A stretch of 50,211 nucleotides of DNA, taken from the NCBI GenBank assembly GCA_947589565.1, contig CANQBW010000005.1, forward strand, positions 1 through 50,211. Reading direction: 5' to 3'. Positions within the stretch are counted from its first letter, which is position 1. The number at the start of each line of letters is the position of its first letter. Positions 22,360 through 30,658 of this stretch are shown piece by piece. Both the position numbers and the translations under genes were made by a program. Origin of the DNA: an uncultured Clostridia bacterium. GTDB taxonomy: Bacteria > Bacillota > Clostridia > Christensenellales > Borkfalkiaceae. Below the pieces are notes generated by a model. It had not been told where the DNA came from. It made no database searches and saw only the letters and a program-made list of their open reading frames with translations.

Positions 22360-24400
22360 CGCGTGCCCCCTTCTTTTCTACCCTCTCGAGGAAGGAATCC
22401 GTCTTGTTGAAATTGGCAAAGCGGTTCAAAAATTCCTTTCTGCCCTCGACCTTGTCCCCCATGAGGGTGGTGATCATGTTCTCCGCCTCGACGGCGTCCT
22501 CGATGGTGACCTGCGTCAGATTTCGCTTGACGGGATCCATCGTCGTCGTCCAAAGCTGCTCCGCGCTCATCTCGCCCAAGCCTTTATAGCGTTGAATGAG
22601 ATAGCCCCTGCCGACCTTTTCGATCTTCTCCTGCAACTCCTTGTCGTCGTAGGCGTACTCCTCGGCGGAGCCGTTCTGCTTATAGACCTTATATAGGGGC
22701 GGCATTCCGATGTAGACATGCCCCGCATTGACGAGCGGCCGCATGTAGCGGAAGAAGAAGGTCAAAAGAATGCAGCGGATGTGGAAACCGTCCTGGTCGG
22801 CATCCGAGAGGATGATGACCTTGTGGTAGTTGAGCTTGTCCAAATTGAAATCGTTTCCGATCCCTGCGCCGAGCGCGGAGATGATCGTGCGGATCTCCTC
22901 GTTTGCGAGCACTTGATCGAGCCGCTTCTTTTCGACGTTGAGCGGCTTGCCGCGGAGGGGCAGAATGGATTGAAATTGTCTGACCCGCGCCTGCTTCGCC
23001 GTGCCGCCTGCGGAGTCCCCCTCGACGATGAAGAGCTCATTCTGTTCGGGCTTTCTCCCCGAGCAGGCGGCGAGCTTGCCGACGAGCATCAGGGAATCGA
23101 TACTGTTCTTCGCACGGGCGTTGTCCTTCGCCTGCCGCGCCGCAATGCGCACCCGCGCCGCGCCCTGCGCCTTCTTGAGGATCTCCTCAAAGCACTTCTT
23201 TGACCCTGTCTGCGAAAGAAGCGCCCTCAAGCCCTCCACGACCGCGCTCTCGACGGGTGACTTTGCCTCGGGATTGCCGAGCTTGGTCTTGGTCTGTCCC
23301 TCGAACTGCACGTTCTTCATCTTGATGGACAAGACCGCCGTGAGCCCCTCGCGGAAGTCGTCGCCGAGGAAATTGGGGTCCTTCTCCTTGAGCGTCTTGC
23401 TCTCCCGCGCATAGTCGTTGAGCATTCGCGTCAGTCCGCTGCGGAAGCCGATCTCATGGAAGCCGCCCTCCGGCGTCGGAATATTGTTGACAAAGGAGAA
23501 AAGATTCTCGGTATATTCCCCCGTGTGCTGAATGGCAAATTCGATCTTGATTCCCTCTTTCTCCGTCTGATAATAGAGGGGTTTTTGATAGAGGGTCGTC
23601 TTGCCCTCGTTCAGGGACTTGACGAAGTCGGAAATTCCCCCTTCATAATGGAAGATGACGGAGTAAGGCTGCGTCGCCCCCGCAAGATCGAGCTGAACTT
23701 CCTCGCCGCTGTTCTGCGCGTCGTATTCTCCCTGCGTAATGCGCTCATCGACCAGACGAATGGAGAGCCCCTTGTTCAAAAAGGCGAGCTCGTTGAGACG
23801 GTTGGAGACCGTCGAGAGCTGGAACTCCGTGGAGGAAAAGACGGTGTCGTCGGGCAAAAAGTGAACGTAAGTCCCCCTTCTCTTCGTCTTCTTGTTGAGA
23901 TTTTGCAAAGGGCCCATCGGAATGCCCGACTCGACCTTCTTTTTCTTGCTGTCATACCCCGAGCGGAACTCCATGCCGTAGGTATTACCGCCCTTGTAGA
24001 CCTCGACTTTCAGCCACTTGGAGAGGGCGTTTGTGACGGACGCGCCGACCCCGTGAAGACCTCCCGAAAAGGCATAGTTGCTCTCGTCGAATTTGCCTCC
24101 CGCATGGAGCTGGGTAAAGACGACCTGAACGCCGGAGACCTTCATCTTGGGATGAATGTCGATGGGAATGCCTCTGCCGTTGTCCTCGACGGAGGCGGAA
24201 CCGTCCTTGTGGAGAATCACCTCGATCTTGTCGGCGTAGCCGTTCGCCGCCTCGTCCACTGCGTTGTCGACGATCTCCCAAAGGATGTGATGCAGTCCGC
24301 GGGAGCCGGTCGAACCGATGTACATGCCCGGACGGAGCCGAACGGCGTCCAGCCCCTCGAGGATGGTAATGTCCCCCGCGTCGTAATGATTGGCTGCCAT
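22346..24400 (-). CDS. parE: DNA topoisomerase IV subunit B (ParE)
   Basis: ATPase subunit of the ParC partner, 684 residues from [17 protein letters not shown]. The GHKL ATP site shows [17 protein letters not shown] and [10 protein letters not shown], and the TOPRIM part shows [17 protein letters not shown] and SDADQDG. The DADQDG variant and the lack of gyrase-specific features favour ParE. An in-frame extension of 33 residues upstream exists, but a promoter and the ribosome site GAGG lie within it, so the ATG at 24400 is used. It heads the parE-parC unit. Confidence 0.88.
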   Translation of the reverse strand: MAANHYDAGDITILEGLDAVRLRPGMYIGSTGSRGLHHILWEIVDNAVDEAANGYADKIEVILHKDGSASVEDNGRGIPIDIHPKMKVSGVQVVFTQLHAGGKFDESNYAFSGGLHGVGASVTNALSKWLKVEVYKGGNTYGMEFRSGYDSKKKKVESGIPMGPLQNLNKKTKRRGTYVHFLPDDTVFSSTEFQLSTVSNRLNELAFLNKGLSIRLVDERITQGEYDAQNSGEEVQLDLAGATQPYSVIFHYEGGISDFVKSLNEGKTTLYQKPLYYQTEKEGIKIEFAIQHTGEYTENLFSFVNNIPTPEGGFHEIGFRSGLTRMLNDYARESKTLKEKDPNFLGDDFREGLTAVLSIKMKNVQFEGQTKTKLGNPEAKSPVESAVVEGLRALLSQTGSKKCFEEILKKAQGAARVRIAARQAKDNARAKNSIDSLMLVGKLAACSGRKPEQNELFIVEGDSAGGTAKQARVRQFQSILPLRGKPLNVEKKRLDQVLANEEIRTIISALGAGIGNDFNLDKLNYHKVIILSDADQDGFHIRCILLTFFFRYMRPLVNAGHVYIGMPPLYKVYKQNGSAEEYAYDDKELQEKIEKVGRGYLIQRYKGLGEMSAEQLWTTTMDPVKRNLTQVTIEDAVEAENMITTLMGDKVEGRKEFLNRFANFNKTDSFLERVEKKGARDEEE

Positions 24401-24433
24401 GTAAACCTCGCTATTGGTAAAATAGATAGACTC

Positions 24434-24462
24434 ATTATACCATATTTTGGGGAATAAGGCAA
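24434..24462 (-). promoter_or_regulatory. Probable parE-parC promoter
   Basis: TTGCCT (24462-24457) and a perfect TATAAT (24439-24434) are spaced by 17 bases on the minus strand. The predicted start near 24427 leaves a leader of under 30 bases to the parE ATG at 24400. A half copy of the P1 hairpin (TTTCGAAGGAAATCTTTT) lies just upstream, near 24475-24497. Confidence 0.6.
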
Positions 24463-24511
24463 GCAACGAGACTATATTTCGAAGGAAATCTTTTTTCAAA
24501 GCACAAGAAAG

Positions 24512-24535
24512 AAAAAAGGAGCATTAGAATGCCCC
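24512..24535 (-). terminator. Rho-independent terminator of the small membrane gene
   Basis: On the minus strand GGGGCATT, loop CT, AATGCTCC (24535-24518) forms an 8-bp stem with one G-T pair and is followed by TTTTTT. It sits 16 bases after the stop of the small gene at 24552 and supports that gene being real. Confidence 0.75.
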
Positions 24536-24551
24536 GAAGATCCATGGAAAA

Positions 24552-24737
24552 TCAATTGTAAAAGTTCAGAAACCCGAAGATGATGAGATACGTCCCGATC
24601 GCCCCCAGGATAAGCCCCGAGGCAACGAAGGGAATGGGGATCGTCTTGTAGTAATACATCGTGAGTAAACTGACGATAACCCCATAGAGCCCGAGAATGC
24701 TTCCGATGATGATCTGAATGACGCGTTTGTTTTTCAT
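24552..24737 (-). CDS. Small two-helix membrane protein
   Basis: A 61-residue protein beginning MKNKRVIQIIIGSILGLYG with two hydrophobic helices (about 8-27 and 36-58) and little else. I do not recognise a family. Support comes from its composition, the clear stop and the terminator 16 bases downstream; against it, no good ribosome site precedes the ATG. It stands alone between the parE promoter region and the repeat cluster. Confidence 0.45.
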   Translation of the reverse strand: MKNKRVIQIIIGSILGLYGVIVSLLTMYYYKTIPIPFVASGLILGAIGTYLIIFGFLNFYN

Positions 24738-24848
24738 GCCAAAAGATTAGCACAAATTGGCAAAGACTTCAATGCTTTTCACAAAGATTTTGAATATAAT
24801 TCATTTTTTGTCACATTTTTAAGAAAAAACATCACAAATCACGCCGAT

Positions 24849-24884
24849 TATGTCTGACATAGTACTATGCAAAACGGCAAAAAA
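24849..24884 (+). repeat. 36-base repeat with TATGTC/GACATA palindrome, copy 1
   Basis: Starts with the palindrome TATGTCTGACATA and continues TACTATGCAAAACG to a run of A. A copy at 44669-44704 matches at 33 of 36 positions. Copy 1 lies 12 bases upstream of element C on the same strand. At copy 2 the A run forms part of a terminator. The gap 24738-24848 holds nothing else that I can identify. Confidence 0.75.
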
Positions 24885-24896
24885 TGGAATTTGGTT

Positions 24897-25048
24897 TCGA
24901 CGAAAATCTTCCTGCGGAATATTTTCGTCGAGGAAATGAGCTTTTTTGCCTCGATTAGTTTGGTCCTCTCGTTCGCTTTCACAACAATAAGCCGAAGGGG
25001 TTCGGCAAATGGGGTGCTGCTCCGGCAAGGGAACCTTGCCTCGCGCAG
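24897..25048 (+). repeat. Three-hairpin structured element, copy C
   Basis: P1 is 24897-24931 (11 bp, C/T mismatch, TTCC/GGAA inner stem, TGC triloop). A 53-base linker follows (24932-24984, beginning GGAAAT and containing TTCGCTTTCA), then CAAT, P2 (GCCGAA, loop GGGG, TTCGGC, 24991-25006), AAATGGGGTGC, and P3 (25017-25048: CTGC...GCAG around GGCAAGG-GAA-CCTTGCC). The 33 bases 24985-25017 are an exact inverted copy of 408-440, but P1 and P3 arms differ from copy A while still pairing. Confidence 0.8.
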
Positions 25049-25067
25049 TAATTTTGGAACGTCCCCG

Positions 25068-25143
25068 TCGATAGCTTAAGGGGATGTTTCGACGACGCCG
25101 CGCCGCCTGCATATAGCAGGCGGCGCGGCTGCTCAACATGACA
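25068..25143 (-). repeat. Dispersed repeat R7 with GC hairpin
   Basis: On the minus strand TGTCATGTTGAGC is followed by a 14-bp GC stem (25097-25110 with 25116-25129, loop ATATA), then GTCGTCGAAACATCCCC and CTATCGACGGGG. This has the block order of the other repeats with a long hairpin inserted. Confidence 0.7.
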
Positions 25144-25157
25144 GTGGTAAAAAGCAA

Positions 25158-25242
25158 TGTCATTCCGAGCGCAGTCGACGACGCGCCGTTCTATTGTTTA
25201 TCGAAGCGCGGCGCACGAGCCTTTAGGCGAGTATGGATCCCC
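25158..25242 (+). repeat. Dispersed repeat R5
   Basis: Plus-strand copy: TGTCATTCCGAGCGCAG head, a GC-rich imperfect hairpin around GCGCCGTTCTATTG and AAGCGCGGCGC, a second small hairpin (GCCTTTAGGC), then GGATCCCCCC. It is the longest member of the family in this window. Confidence 0.65.
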
Positions 25243-25289
25243 CCAAGCAAGCGACGGGACGTTCCTAAAATCGTAATACAACAATCTAA

Positions 25290-25338
25290 CGACCAAGGGG
25301 ATTCTTCGATTCCGCTTCGCTCCACTCAGAATGACATC
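25290..25338 (-). repeat. Dispersed repeat R6
   Basis: Minus-strand copy: TGTCATTCTGAGTGGAG followed by CGAAGCGGAATCGAAG and AATCCCC. The hairpin insert is reduced to a small GCG/CGC pairing. Confidence 0.7.
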
Positions 25339-25443
25339 GGTAGCCCTTTGTTCTAAAAAATGCGCGGAGCAGAATCGCCATTCTGCGGCAGCGGTTCGGC
25401 GGTAGCGTCCGCCGCACCCCGCCTCGCTACCGGCTCGGCTGTC

Positions 25444-25616
25444 GCGTTGCGGTTCACAGCGCACTGCGCTGTTGAACAGAACTCGCAACGCTCCACCCTG
25501 TTTGCGCCCCACAGGACGCACATTGTTGTGAAAGCGATTAAGAGGATCAATCAATTCAAGGCAACCAAGTCCATTTCCTCGAACGTAAATATTCCCGAAG
25601 GGAAGATTTCGTTCGA
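25444..25616 (-). repeat. Three-hairpin structured element, copy D
   Basis: Read leftward from 6 bases after the rarA stop. P1 (25616-25579): 11 bp with one bulged base, C/T mismatch, TTCCC/GGGAA inner stem, TTC triloop. Then a 53-base linker (25578-25526, GGAAAT start, TCGCTTTCA near its end), CAAT, P2 (25520-25503: TGCGTCC, loop TGTG, GGGCGCA), AACAGGGTG, and a long P3 (GCGTTGCG with CGCAACGC, inner stem around an AGT loop). P2 and P3 arms are unrelated to those of copies A and C yet still pair. Confidence 0.75.
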
Positions 25617-25622
25617 AATTTT

Positions 25623-26942
25623 TTATTTATGTTGTTTTTTCCACTCCTTGATCTCTTCGAGGCGGGCTTTGAATCTCCCCTCCACGCCCTCTTCGGTCGG
25701 AAAATAGTACTCCTTTCCCAGGAGACTGTCGGGCAGACACTGCATGGTCGTCAACTTGTCCTTATAGTCATGGGCGTACCTGTACCCCTTGCCGTAATCG
25801 AGATCCTTCATGAGTTTGGTGGGCGCGTTTCGGATGATGAGCGGCACCGGTTCCGAGAGCATGGACAGGGCGTCCTTCTTCGCCAAGTTGTAGGCGACGT
25901 CGAGCGCGTTCGACTTGGGCGCGATCGACAGATACACGACTGCCTCGGTGAGGTGAACCGAACACTCCGGCATTCCGATGAGGTGACAGGCCTGATAGGC
26001 GGCGACGGCGATCTCGAGCGCACGAGGGTCGGCAAGTCCCACATCTTCGCTTGCAAACCGCGTGACCCGCCGCGCGATATAGATGGGGTCCTCCCCCGCT
26101 TCAAGCATCCGCGCGAGCCAATATACGGCGGCGTCGGGATCCGAATTTCTCATGGACTTATGCAATGCGGAGATCAGATTGTAGTGTTCTTCTCCCGATT
26201 TATCATAGAGAAGGGACTTTCGCGAGGTGCACTGCTCGACGGTCTCCCGCGTGACGGTCGTCTTTTCCCCATTGAGGTCGCCGTTCAGAATCGCCATCTC
26301 AAGGGTGGAGAGGGCGTTCCGGGCGTCCCCGTTTGCAAAATTTGCGATCATTTCGAGGAGCTCGTCGGAAATTTCCACCTCCTGCCCGCCGAATCCGCGC
26401 TCGTCGGTGATCGCGCGGCGCAAGAGAGAGGTGAGCTCTTCCGTCTTGAGCGCCTGGAGGACAAAGACCTTGCAGCGGGACAGAAGCGCCCCGTTGACTT
26501 CGAAGGAGGGATTCTCGGTGGTCGCGCCGATCAGAATGATGCTTCCCTTTTCGACATAGGGAAGAAAGGCGTCCTGCTGGGCTTTGTTGAAGCGGTGAAT
26601 CTCGTCGACAAAGAGAATGGTCTTCTCGCCGAACCTGCGATTCTTCTCCGCCTGCTCCATCACCTGCTTGATCTCCTTGATCCCGCTCGTGACGGCGGAA
26701 AAATCGATGAAATTCGCCTTGGTGCGATTGGCGATGATCCGCGCGAGCGTCGTCTTGCCAACGCCGGGCGGACCCCAGAAGATCATGGAGCCGACTTTAT
26801 CGCTCTCGATGAGCCGACGGAGGACTTTCCCCTCACCCAAGAGATGTTTCTGCCCGCAGAACTCCTCCAGCGTCTGCGGCCGCAGCCTCGCCGCCAGCGG
26901 CTCCGACTCCGCCCGCTCAAAAAATGTTTCCTGTTCTATCAT
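25623..26942 (-). CDS. rarA: Replication-associated recombination protein RarA
   Basis: AAA+ ATPase of the RarA/MgsA (WRNIP1) family, which acts at stalled replication forks. The 439-residue protein from MIEQETFFERAES has Walker A GPPGVGKTT at 57-65, Walker B ILFVDEIHRF, sensor ATTENPSFEVN and the C-terminal tetramerisation region (DVAYNLAKKDA, YGKGYRYAHDY). An upstream in-frame ATG would add ten residues, but GAGGGG lies right before 26942. It is transcribed alone from a consensus promoter, and structured element D begins just after its stop codon. Confidence 0.95.
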   Translation of the reverse strand: MIEQETFFERAESEPLAARLRPQTLEEFCGQKHLLGEGKVLRRLIESDKVGSMIFWGPPGVGKTTLARIIANRTKANFIDFSAVTSGIKEIKQVMEQAEKNRRFGEKTILFVDEIHRFNKAQQDAFLPYVEKGSIILIGATTENPSFEVNGALLSRCKVFVLQALKTEELTSLLRRAITDERGFGGQEVEISDELLEMIANFANGDARNALSTLEMAILNGDLNGEKTTVTRETVEQCTSRKSLLYDKSGEEHYNLISALHKSMRNSDPDAAVYWLARMLEAGEDPIYIARRVTRFASEDVGLADPRALEIAVAAYQACHLIGMPECSVHLTEAVVYLSIAPKSNALDVAYNLAKKDALSMLSEPVPLIIRNAPTKLMKDLDYGKGYRYAHDYKDKLTTMQCLPDSLLGKEYYFPTEEGVEGRFKARLEEIKEWKKQHK

Positions 26943-26989
26943 TCCGCACCGCCCCTCGCGGCAAAAAGCCACAAGTACCCTTTTTCAAA

Positions 26990-27018
26990 ATTATACTCCT
27001 CCCCCCGCCCCCTGTCAA
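26990..27018 (-). promoter_or_regulatory. Consensus rarA promoter
   Basis: TTGACA (27018-27013) and TATAAT (26995-26990) on the minus strand, spacing 17: a perfect sigma-70 consensus promoter. The predicted start is near 26983, about 40 bases before the rarA ATG. Confidence 0.75.
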
Positions 27019-27103
27019 GTTTTTGTAAAGCCATTTACGCACATACAAACTTCCTGCGTGAATTAACTTTTTTTGTAATTTGGTAAAATACTCATATTAA
27101 AAC

Positions 27104-27132
27104 TTGTTTTATTTCATTTTTTTTGTTATAAT
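27104..27132 (+). promoter_or_regulatory. Probable promoter of the 27156 gene
   Basis: TTGTTT (27104-27109) and TATAAT (27127-27132) with 17-base spacing on the plus strand; start near 27139, followed by a GGAG ribosome site at 27146-27149 and the ATG at 27156. Confidence 0.55.
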
Positions 27133-27155
27133 TATTGATACTTTCGGAGAAAAAA

Positions 27156-27713
27156 ATGATTTATTATCATATTGATAGAACCTGCTCGATTCAAATTGGA
27201 AACCTTGATTTTTCCCGCAAAAGCACACCGCCCTTTGGCGCAAGTTTTTCTCACTTGTCACGCCATGGATATAATTATTTTGCGGGACAAAGTGATTCGA
27301 ACAACTCTCGTGAATGGGAGTTCGCTTTAGAGTATATTCGGGCAACAAAATACCCGAATTTACCGTCACGCTTTCAATGCCTTTTTGCAACATCATCGGA
27401 AAAAGATTTTCGTCAATGGTTACATTATTTTTTCCAATATCCTTCACCGTTCCATATGGTAAAGATAGAAAGCGATAGCGGCTATGAATTTGACGCCTCT
27501 TTTTTTACCGGAGCCAAACTTAGCGATTTCCCGTTTACTCTCCAAAGTCACCCTACGTCATTAGGGGCAATGTGTGAAGTTGCTGATCATTATTGGGCTG
27601 GAGAGAAGACAGCAAAACCTTTCTTGGAGGTATTAATTCCCTTACCTTGTAAAGTCGTTGAAATCGAAAAATTTTTTATAAACTTCGACAAATCGATCAC
27701 ATTAATTCATTAA
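27156..27713 (+). CDS. DUF2441-like hypothetical protein
   Basis: A 185-residue soluble protein. Its opening MIYYHIDRTCSIQIGNLDF and the later SRFQCLFATSSEKDFRQW and FLEVLIPLPCKVVEI recall DUF2441, a family of unknown function; the match is from memory and uncertain. The ATG at 27156 is chosen over a TTG seven codons upstream because GGAG lies seven bases before it. The gene is AT-rich compared with rarA next door and opens the accessory stretch that ends at the tRNA-Leu gene. It has its own promoter and no partner on the same strand. Confidence 0.6.
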   Translation: MIYYHIDRTCSIQIGNLDFSRKSTPPFGASFSHLSRHGYNYFAGQSDSNNSREWEFALEYIRATKYPNLPSRFQCLFATSSEKDFRQWLHYFFQYPSPFHMVKIESDSGYEFDASFFTGAKLSDFPFTLQSHPTSLGAMCEVADHYWAGEKTAKPFLEVLIPLPCKVVEIEKFFINFDKSITLIH

Positions 27714-27756
27714 AGGTACGTTACGACAGAAACGAAAGTTATTTCAGATTACGCTA

Positions 27757-28539
27757 TTATAATTTATCGGTATAGTCCTCGGCTCTGTACTGCCCGACAA
27801 TGCGCTTTCCCACCAAAGTAATTGCCTTTTTGGGGCAGAGACTGATACAGCGATAGCACATCGTACATTTTCCGAGCGGCGAAACAACGCCGTCTTTCAA
27901 AAGGAGATTCTTCATAGGGCAAATGCGAACACAGTTCCCGCATCCCACGCAAAGCGCTCTGTCTATCTTTAATTTTTGACTATAATGCTTCGTCTTGTTG
28001 TAGAACCATAGCCTTTGACCGAACAGCCCTGCAGCATGAGCGAAAATACTCAAACCGTCGCGAGGGAATTTCCCGTTCTTGATTTGCAAAACCGCACGCT
28101 CGATTTTATCTTCCGCACGGCGGATGATTCGGAAATTCTCCTCTTCACTTTTCTTTAAGAGTTTACTGTCGCATACGCTATCCGGCATTTTGAGATGCAG
28201 ACCGCCCAATACATGAGCTCCGCACTTTTTGAATAGTCTTGCCGCGCAACCCGCCCCGTCTCCGCTGAATGCTCCCATCGTCACCACGCATAGAACGCTT
28301 TTCCCTCTCCAAAGCTCTTTGTATTCAAGAATAAAATCCCGTACCATTTTCGGAGCATTTGAAAACTGCACGGGATAGCCGAAGATGATATTTTTGTAAC
28401 CCTCGGCAACGGAGAATACGGAATCATCTTCGATTGCGACAATCGGGGCGCATTCGTCTAACAAGTTTACAAGTCTTGAGACGCAAAACTTCGTGTTCCC
28501 CGTTCCGCTGAAGTAAATTGCACAAAATTTCCTTTCCAT
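27757..28539 (-). CDS. EFR1-type flavodoxin-ferredoxin fusion
   Basis: A 260-residue redox protein: a flavodoxin-like N-terminal domain with the FMN loop SGTGNT (11-16) and VTMGAFSGDGAG, then two [4Fe-4S] motifs (Cys197, 200, 203, 207 and Cys225, 228, 231, 235). This is the layout of EFR1-family ferrodoxins of anaerobes, which move electrons between flavin and iron-sulphur partners; the partner here is unknown. A GGAG ribosome site precedes the ATG. It lies in the AT-rich accessory stretch. Confidence 0.85.
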   Translation of the reverse strand: MERKFCAIYFSGTGNTKFCVSRLVNLLDECAPIVAIEDDSVFSVAEGYKNIIFGYPVQFSNAPKMVRDFILEYKELWRGKSVLCVVTMGAFSGDGAGCAARLFKKCGAHVLGGLHLKMPDSVCDSKLLKKSEEENFRIIRRAEDKIERAVLQIKNGKFPRDGLSIFAHAAGLFGQRLWFYNKTKHYSQKLKIDRALCVGCGNCVRICPMKNLLLKDGVVSPLGKCTMCYRCISLCPKKAITLVGKRIVGQYRAEDYTDKL

Positions 28540-28580
28540 CTTTCTCCGTCCATTATAAAATAGAGTAGCGCAATCAGTAT

Positions 28581-28609
28581 ATTATACCATAAAAACAGGA
28601 GGAACAAGA
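28581..28609 (-). promoter_or_regulatory. Promoter upstream of the flavodoxin gene, ATGGTATAAT type
   Basis: Minus-strand TCTTGT, 17 bases, TATAAT, with the segment TGTTTTTATGGTATAAT identical to that in the promoters at 30465-30493 and 31184-31212. The -35 box is weaker than in those two. Confidence 0.5.
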
Positions 28610-28626
28610 AGACTCGTCAAGGCTAT

Positions 28627-29121
28627 TTACCTTGCTATCATTTCTTTTGCGATGGTCTCAACGCTTTTAGAGGTTGTTTCGATTTTGACCGTTTTTAAAT
28701 TCTGATACAAAGGCAATCGCGCAACACTTTTTTCAATTATGTCCGCCGCCCGAATCCCCTCTGTGATATCTTTTAGCAGTCGTTCCCGCAGCGTTTTCTC
28801 GTCGCAGACAAGCGAAAACGCTTTCACGGTGCACCGGCTCGTATCAATTCTTTGTAACAAGTCGTCTATAATATCCTGTCGGTGCATGACCCAACAAAAG
28901 ACTATGTTTTCATAGACAGAACAATGAATAAAGTTATTGAGCAGATGGCAGATGTTATCCATAACCATATTTTTGGTTTCATCCGTCACTTGAAAGGGAT
29001 TTGCGTTCCAACACCAATCCCCGTCAAGAAACACGCTATTCACCAGCATTTCATTCATTTTTCGGCATACGGCAGTTTTTCCCACGCCCATTGTCCCGCC
29101 GATCAAATAAAGTGTTTTCAT
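28627..29121 (-). CDS. P-loop nucleotide kinase-like protein
   Basis: A 164-residue AAA/kinase-fold protein with the P-loop GGTMGVGKT (8-16), a Walker B-like VFLDGDWCW and a lid-type region with basic residues (LRERLLKDITEG). It resembles small nucleoside or shikimate-like kinases annotated only as AAA family ATPase; the substrate is unknown. It is the last gene of a leftward group that starts at 30430. Its ribosome site TTTAGCGGAGAA is repeated before the gene at 30430. Confidence 0.7.
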   Translation of the reverse strand: MKTLYLIGGTMGVGKTAVCRKMNEMLVNSVFLDGDWCWNANPFQVTDETKNMVMDNICHLLNNFIHCSVYENIVFCWVMHRQDIIDDLLQRIDTSRCTVKAFSLVCDEKTLRERLLKDITEGIRAADIIEKSVARLPLYQNLKTVKIETTSKSVETIAKEMIAR

Positions 29122-29156
29122 AATTCTCCGCTAAATTTATCGTTTTGTTTTGAGTT

Positions 29157-29567
29157 CTATTCAAGATTGAAAATATCGTTTTCGTTCGAGTTGTCAGAAG
29201 ATTGATTTTTATTCTTTTTCGACGAGACGATTTGTTTGACGGTATGGATATACCACAATATTCCCGTTATGGGGGAGACAAGAAGACTCAATACAAGGAT
29301 CCCGCCGAAGCCCAAAATTACGCCGATGCGCACTCCGTCCCGAAAAGCATGATCGGGGGATTTTCCTTCGAAATATTTGATTGCCAATTGCACGCCAAAA
29401 AGCACGGAAGGAATGATAAAAAACGCCCACGAAACGACAATTACCATTGACGTAACTCTATATGTGTCGGGAATAAAAGCCGGATCGAGAAGATATAGTA
29501 AAACGGTTAACCCCGCAAGCGTAATGCAAATTGTCAAAACAATCAATAATTGTTTTATTTTGTTCAT
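29157..29567 (-). CDS. Three-helix membrane protein of unknown function
   Basis: A 136-residue protein with three hydrophobic helices (about 6-28, 40-64 and 82-108) and a polar, Asn/Ser/Lys-rich tail after KKNKNQ. I do not recognise a family. A CGGAG ribosome site precedes the ATG; the gap to the TfoX-domain gene upstream is 22 bases, so it is probably in the same transcript. Confidence 0.65.
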   Translation of the reverse strand: MNKIKQLLIVLTICITLAGLTVLLYLLDPAFIPDTYRVTSMVIVVSWAFFIIPSVLFGVQLAIKYFEGKSPDHAFRDGVRIGVILGFGGILVLSLLVSPITGILWYIHTVKQIVSSKKNKNQSSDNSNENDIFNLE

Positions 29568-29589
29568 CGAGTTCTCCGTTAATTGAACT

Positions 29590-29907
29590 TTACCGCTTTT
29601 TCAATTTCGGCATTGGCAGATCGTCATACATTGCCTCAAATAATCCCGTCAAAAAAGCCTTGTCGTCCACATTGTCCACATTGAGCATTTCCTTCGCACC
29701 CTCATACGGCAGGGAATACTCCGCTTGTGGCAAATAGGATAAAGCGGATTTCACGGGTTTTACGAGCAACCGATCGTCATAGATCCCGCCGACAAGTTTA
29801 CCGCGATAGTAAATCAGAAATTCACCCATCATAGGCTTGTAGGTTACGTCCTTTAAGTCGGATAATTGCTCTGAAATGAAATTCAGATATTCTTTGCTTG
29901 ACGGCAT
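29590..29907 (-). CDS. TfoX N-terminal domain protein
   Basis: A 105-residue stand-alone TfoX/Sxy N-terminal domain. The family core is visible: TYKPMMGEFLIYYRGKLVGG, DDRLLVKPV, and the closing PMPKLKKR. Full-length TfoX regulates competence in Gammaproteobacteria; the short forms in Firmicutes have no settled role. The start at MPSSKEYLNF follows a GGAGGG site, and upstream in-frame sequence belongs to the overlapping neighbour. The gap to the gene at 29930 is 22 bases. Confidence 0.8.
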   Translation of the reverse strand: MPSSKEYLNFISEQLSDLKDVTYKPMMGEFLIYYRGKLVGGIYDDRLLVKPVKSALSYLPQAEYSLPYEGAKEMLNVDNVDDKAFLTGLFEAMYDDLPMPKLKKR

Positions 29908-29929
29908 AATCCCTCCGCGAAATTGAAAT

Positions 29930-30430
29930 TTATTGATTTCTTCTTCCGTGCCATTCAGTCCAAAACGCGAGATAGCCGTCCCGATCGATTTTGTCGTTTG
30001 GAAGTATTTTTGGAGTGCAAGATTTATAAAATGCTTCAACTTTATCTGCAAAGGCAAAGACGGCTCGTTTGTACTCTTCAAGCGAAATTTCTTCTCTTAT
30101 ACCGTCCTCCAATACCAAAATTACCCTATCCCTGTCGTGAAAAACCGACCAATCGATTCCGTTATTGCATCCACATATGATCACATTGTCCAATGTTTCG
30201 TTTGCGAAGATCGAAAATCCACAGCAAGGAAATAGCTGATTGTCGGTATGGATTACATGATTTTCAGTCAATGTTTTTAGCAGATAGAGCGCAGAAGCAC
30301 TGACCGTGGCATCATACTCCAACCGCCTGCCCCCGATATAGGCGACGGCGTGACCATGCAAACACAGGTCCTCTCGTTCATCAATGCCTTCCAACCAATG
30401 AAAATCCGTGGCGTCGATCGAAAAACTCAT
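29930..30430 (-). CDS. Hypothetical protein of the accessory stretch
   Basis: A 166-residue soluble protein starting MSFSIDATDFHWLEGID. I do not recognise it. It has a regular alpha-beta pattern (LILVLEDGIREEISLEEYKRAV-like segments near the end) and several cysteines (CLHG, FPCCGF, ICGCNNG). The start follows TTTAGCGGAGAA. It is the first gene of a four-gene leftward group with the TfoX-domain, membrane and kinase genes, under the promoter at 30465-30493. Confidence 0.65.
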   Translation of the reverse strand: MSFSIDATDFHWLEGIDEREDLCLHGHAVAYIGGRRLEYDATVSASALYLLKTLTENHVIHTDNQLFPCCGFSIFANETLDNVIICGCNNGIDWSVFHDRDRVILVLEDGIREEISLEEYKRAVFAFADKVEAFYKSCTPKILPNDKIDRDGYLAFWTEWHGRRNQ

Positions 30431-30464
30431 ATTTTTCTCCGCTAAATTCCTGTTTATCATAATA

Positions 30465-30493
30465 ATTATACCATAAAAACAAGGCAAACGCAA
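30465..30493 (-). promoter_or_regulatory. Promoter of the 30430 gene group
   Basis: Minus-strand TTGCGT (30493-30488), 17 bases, TATAAT (30470-30465). The spacer ends TTGTTTTTATGG and the box is preceded by GCAAGT-type flanks shared with 31184-31212, so the two promoters are copies of one sequence. Confidence 0.65.
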
Positions 30494-30537
30494 GTAGCAG
30501 GCGGTGATAACAGATAAAAAGGAAATCCGACATAGTA

Positions 30538-30573
30538 AAATAGCGCAGGCGGCAAATGCCGCCTGCGCTATTT
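30538..30573. terminator. 17-bp hairpin behind the lipoprotein gene
   Basis: A perfect 17-bp stem (30538-30554 with 30557-30573) begins 86 bases after the lipoprotein stop. On the minus strand it is followed by TTTTAC, a weak T run. Arms are GC-rich like the palindromes near 329 and 11484. The rest of 30574-30658 holds only a small palindrome (GTATAG/CTATAC). Confidence 0.55.
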
Positions 30574-30658
30574 GGTGCACCGTCTGAAAATAAATAAGTA
30601 TAGTGCGCTATACCTATGGCGTAGACACCGTCGTCCGTTTGGGAAATTCAAATTTATA

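Noticed and set aside
19936-24400. Naming this pair gyrB/gyrA
   Set aside because: The A subunit lacks a recognisable GyrA-box, and the B subunit has the DADQDG form; ParE/ParC fits better, although a second pair elsewhere would be the proof.
24401-24499. A 33-residue N-terminal extension of ParE
   Set aside because: The family start is [10 protein letters not shown]; the extension runs over a TTGCCT-17-TATAAT promoter.
25198-25707. Open frames of about 110-120 codons on both strands near 25.2-25.7 kb
   Set aside because: They are made of dispersed repeats and hairpin arms and have no coding character.
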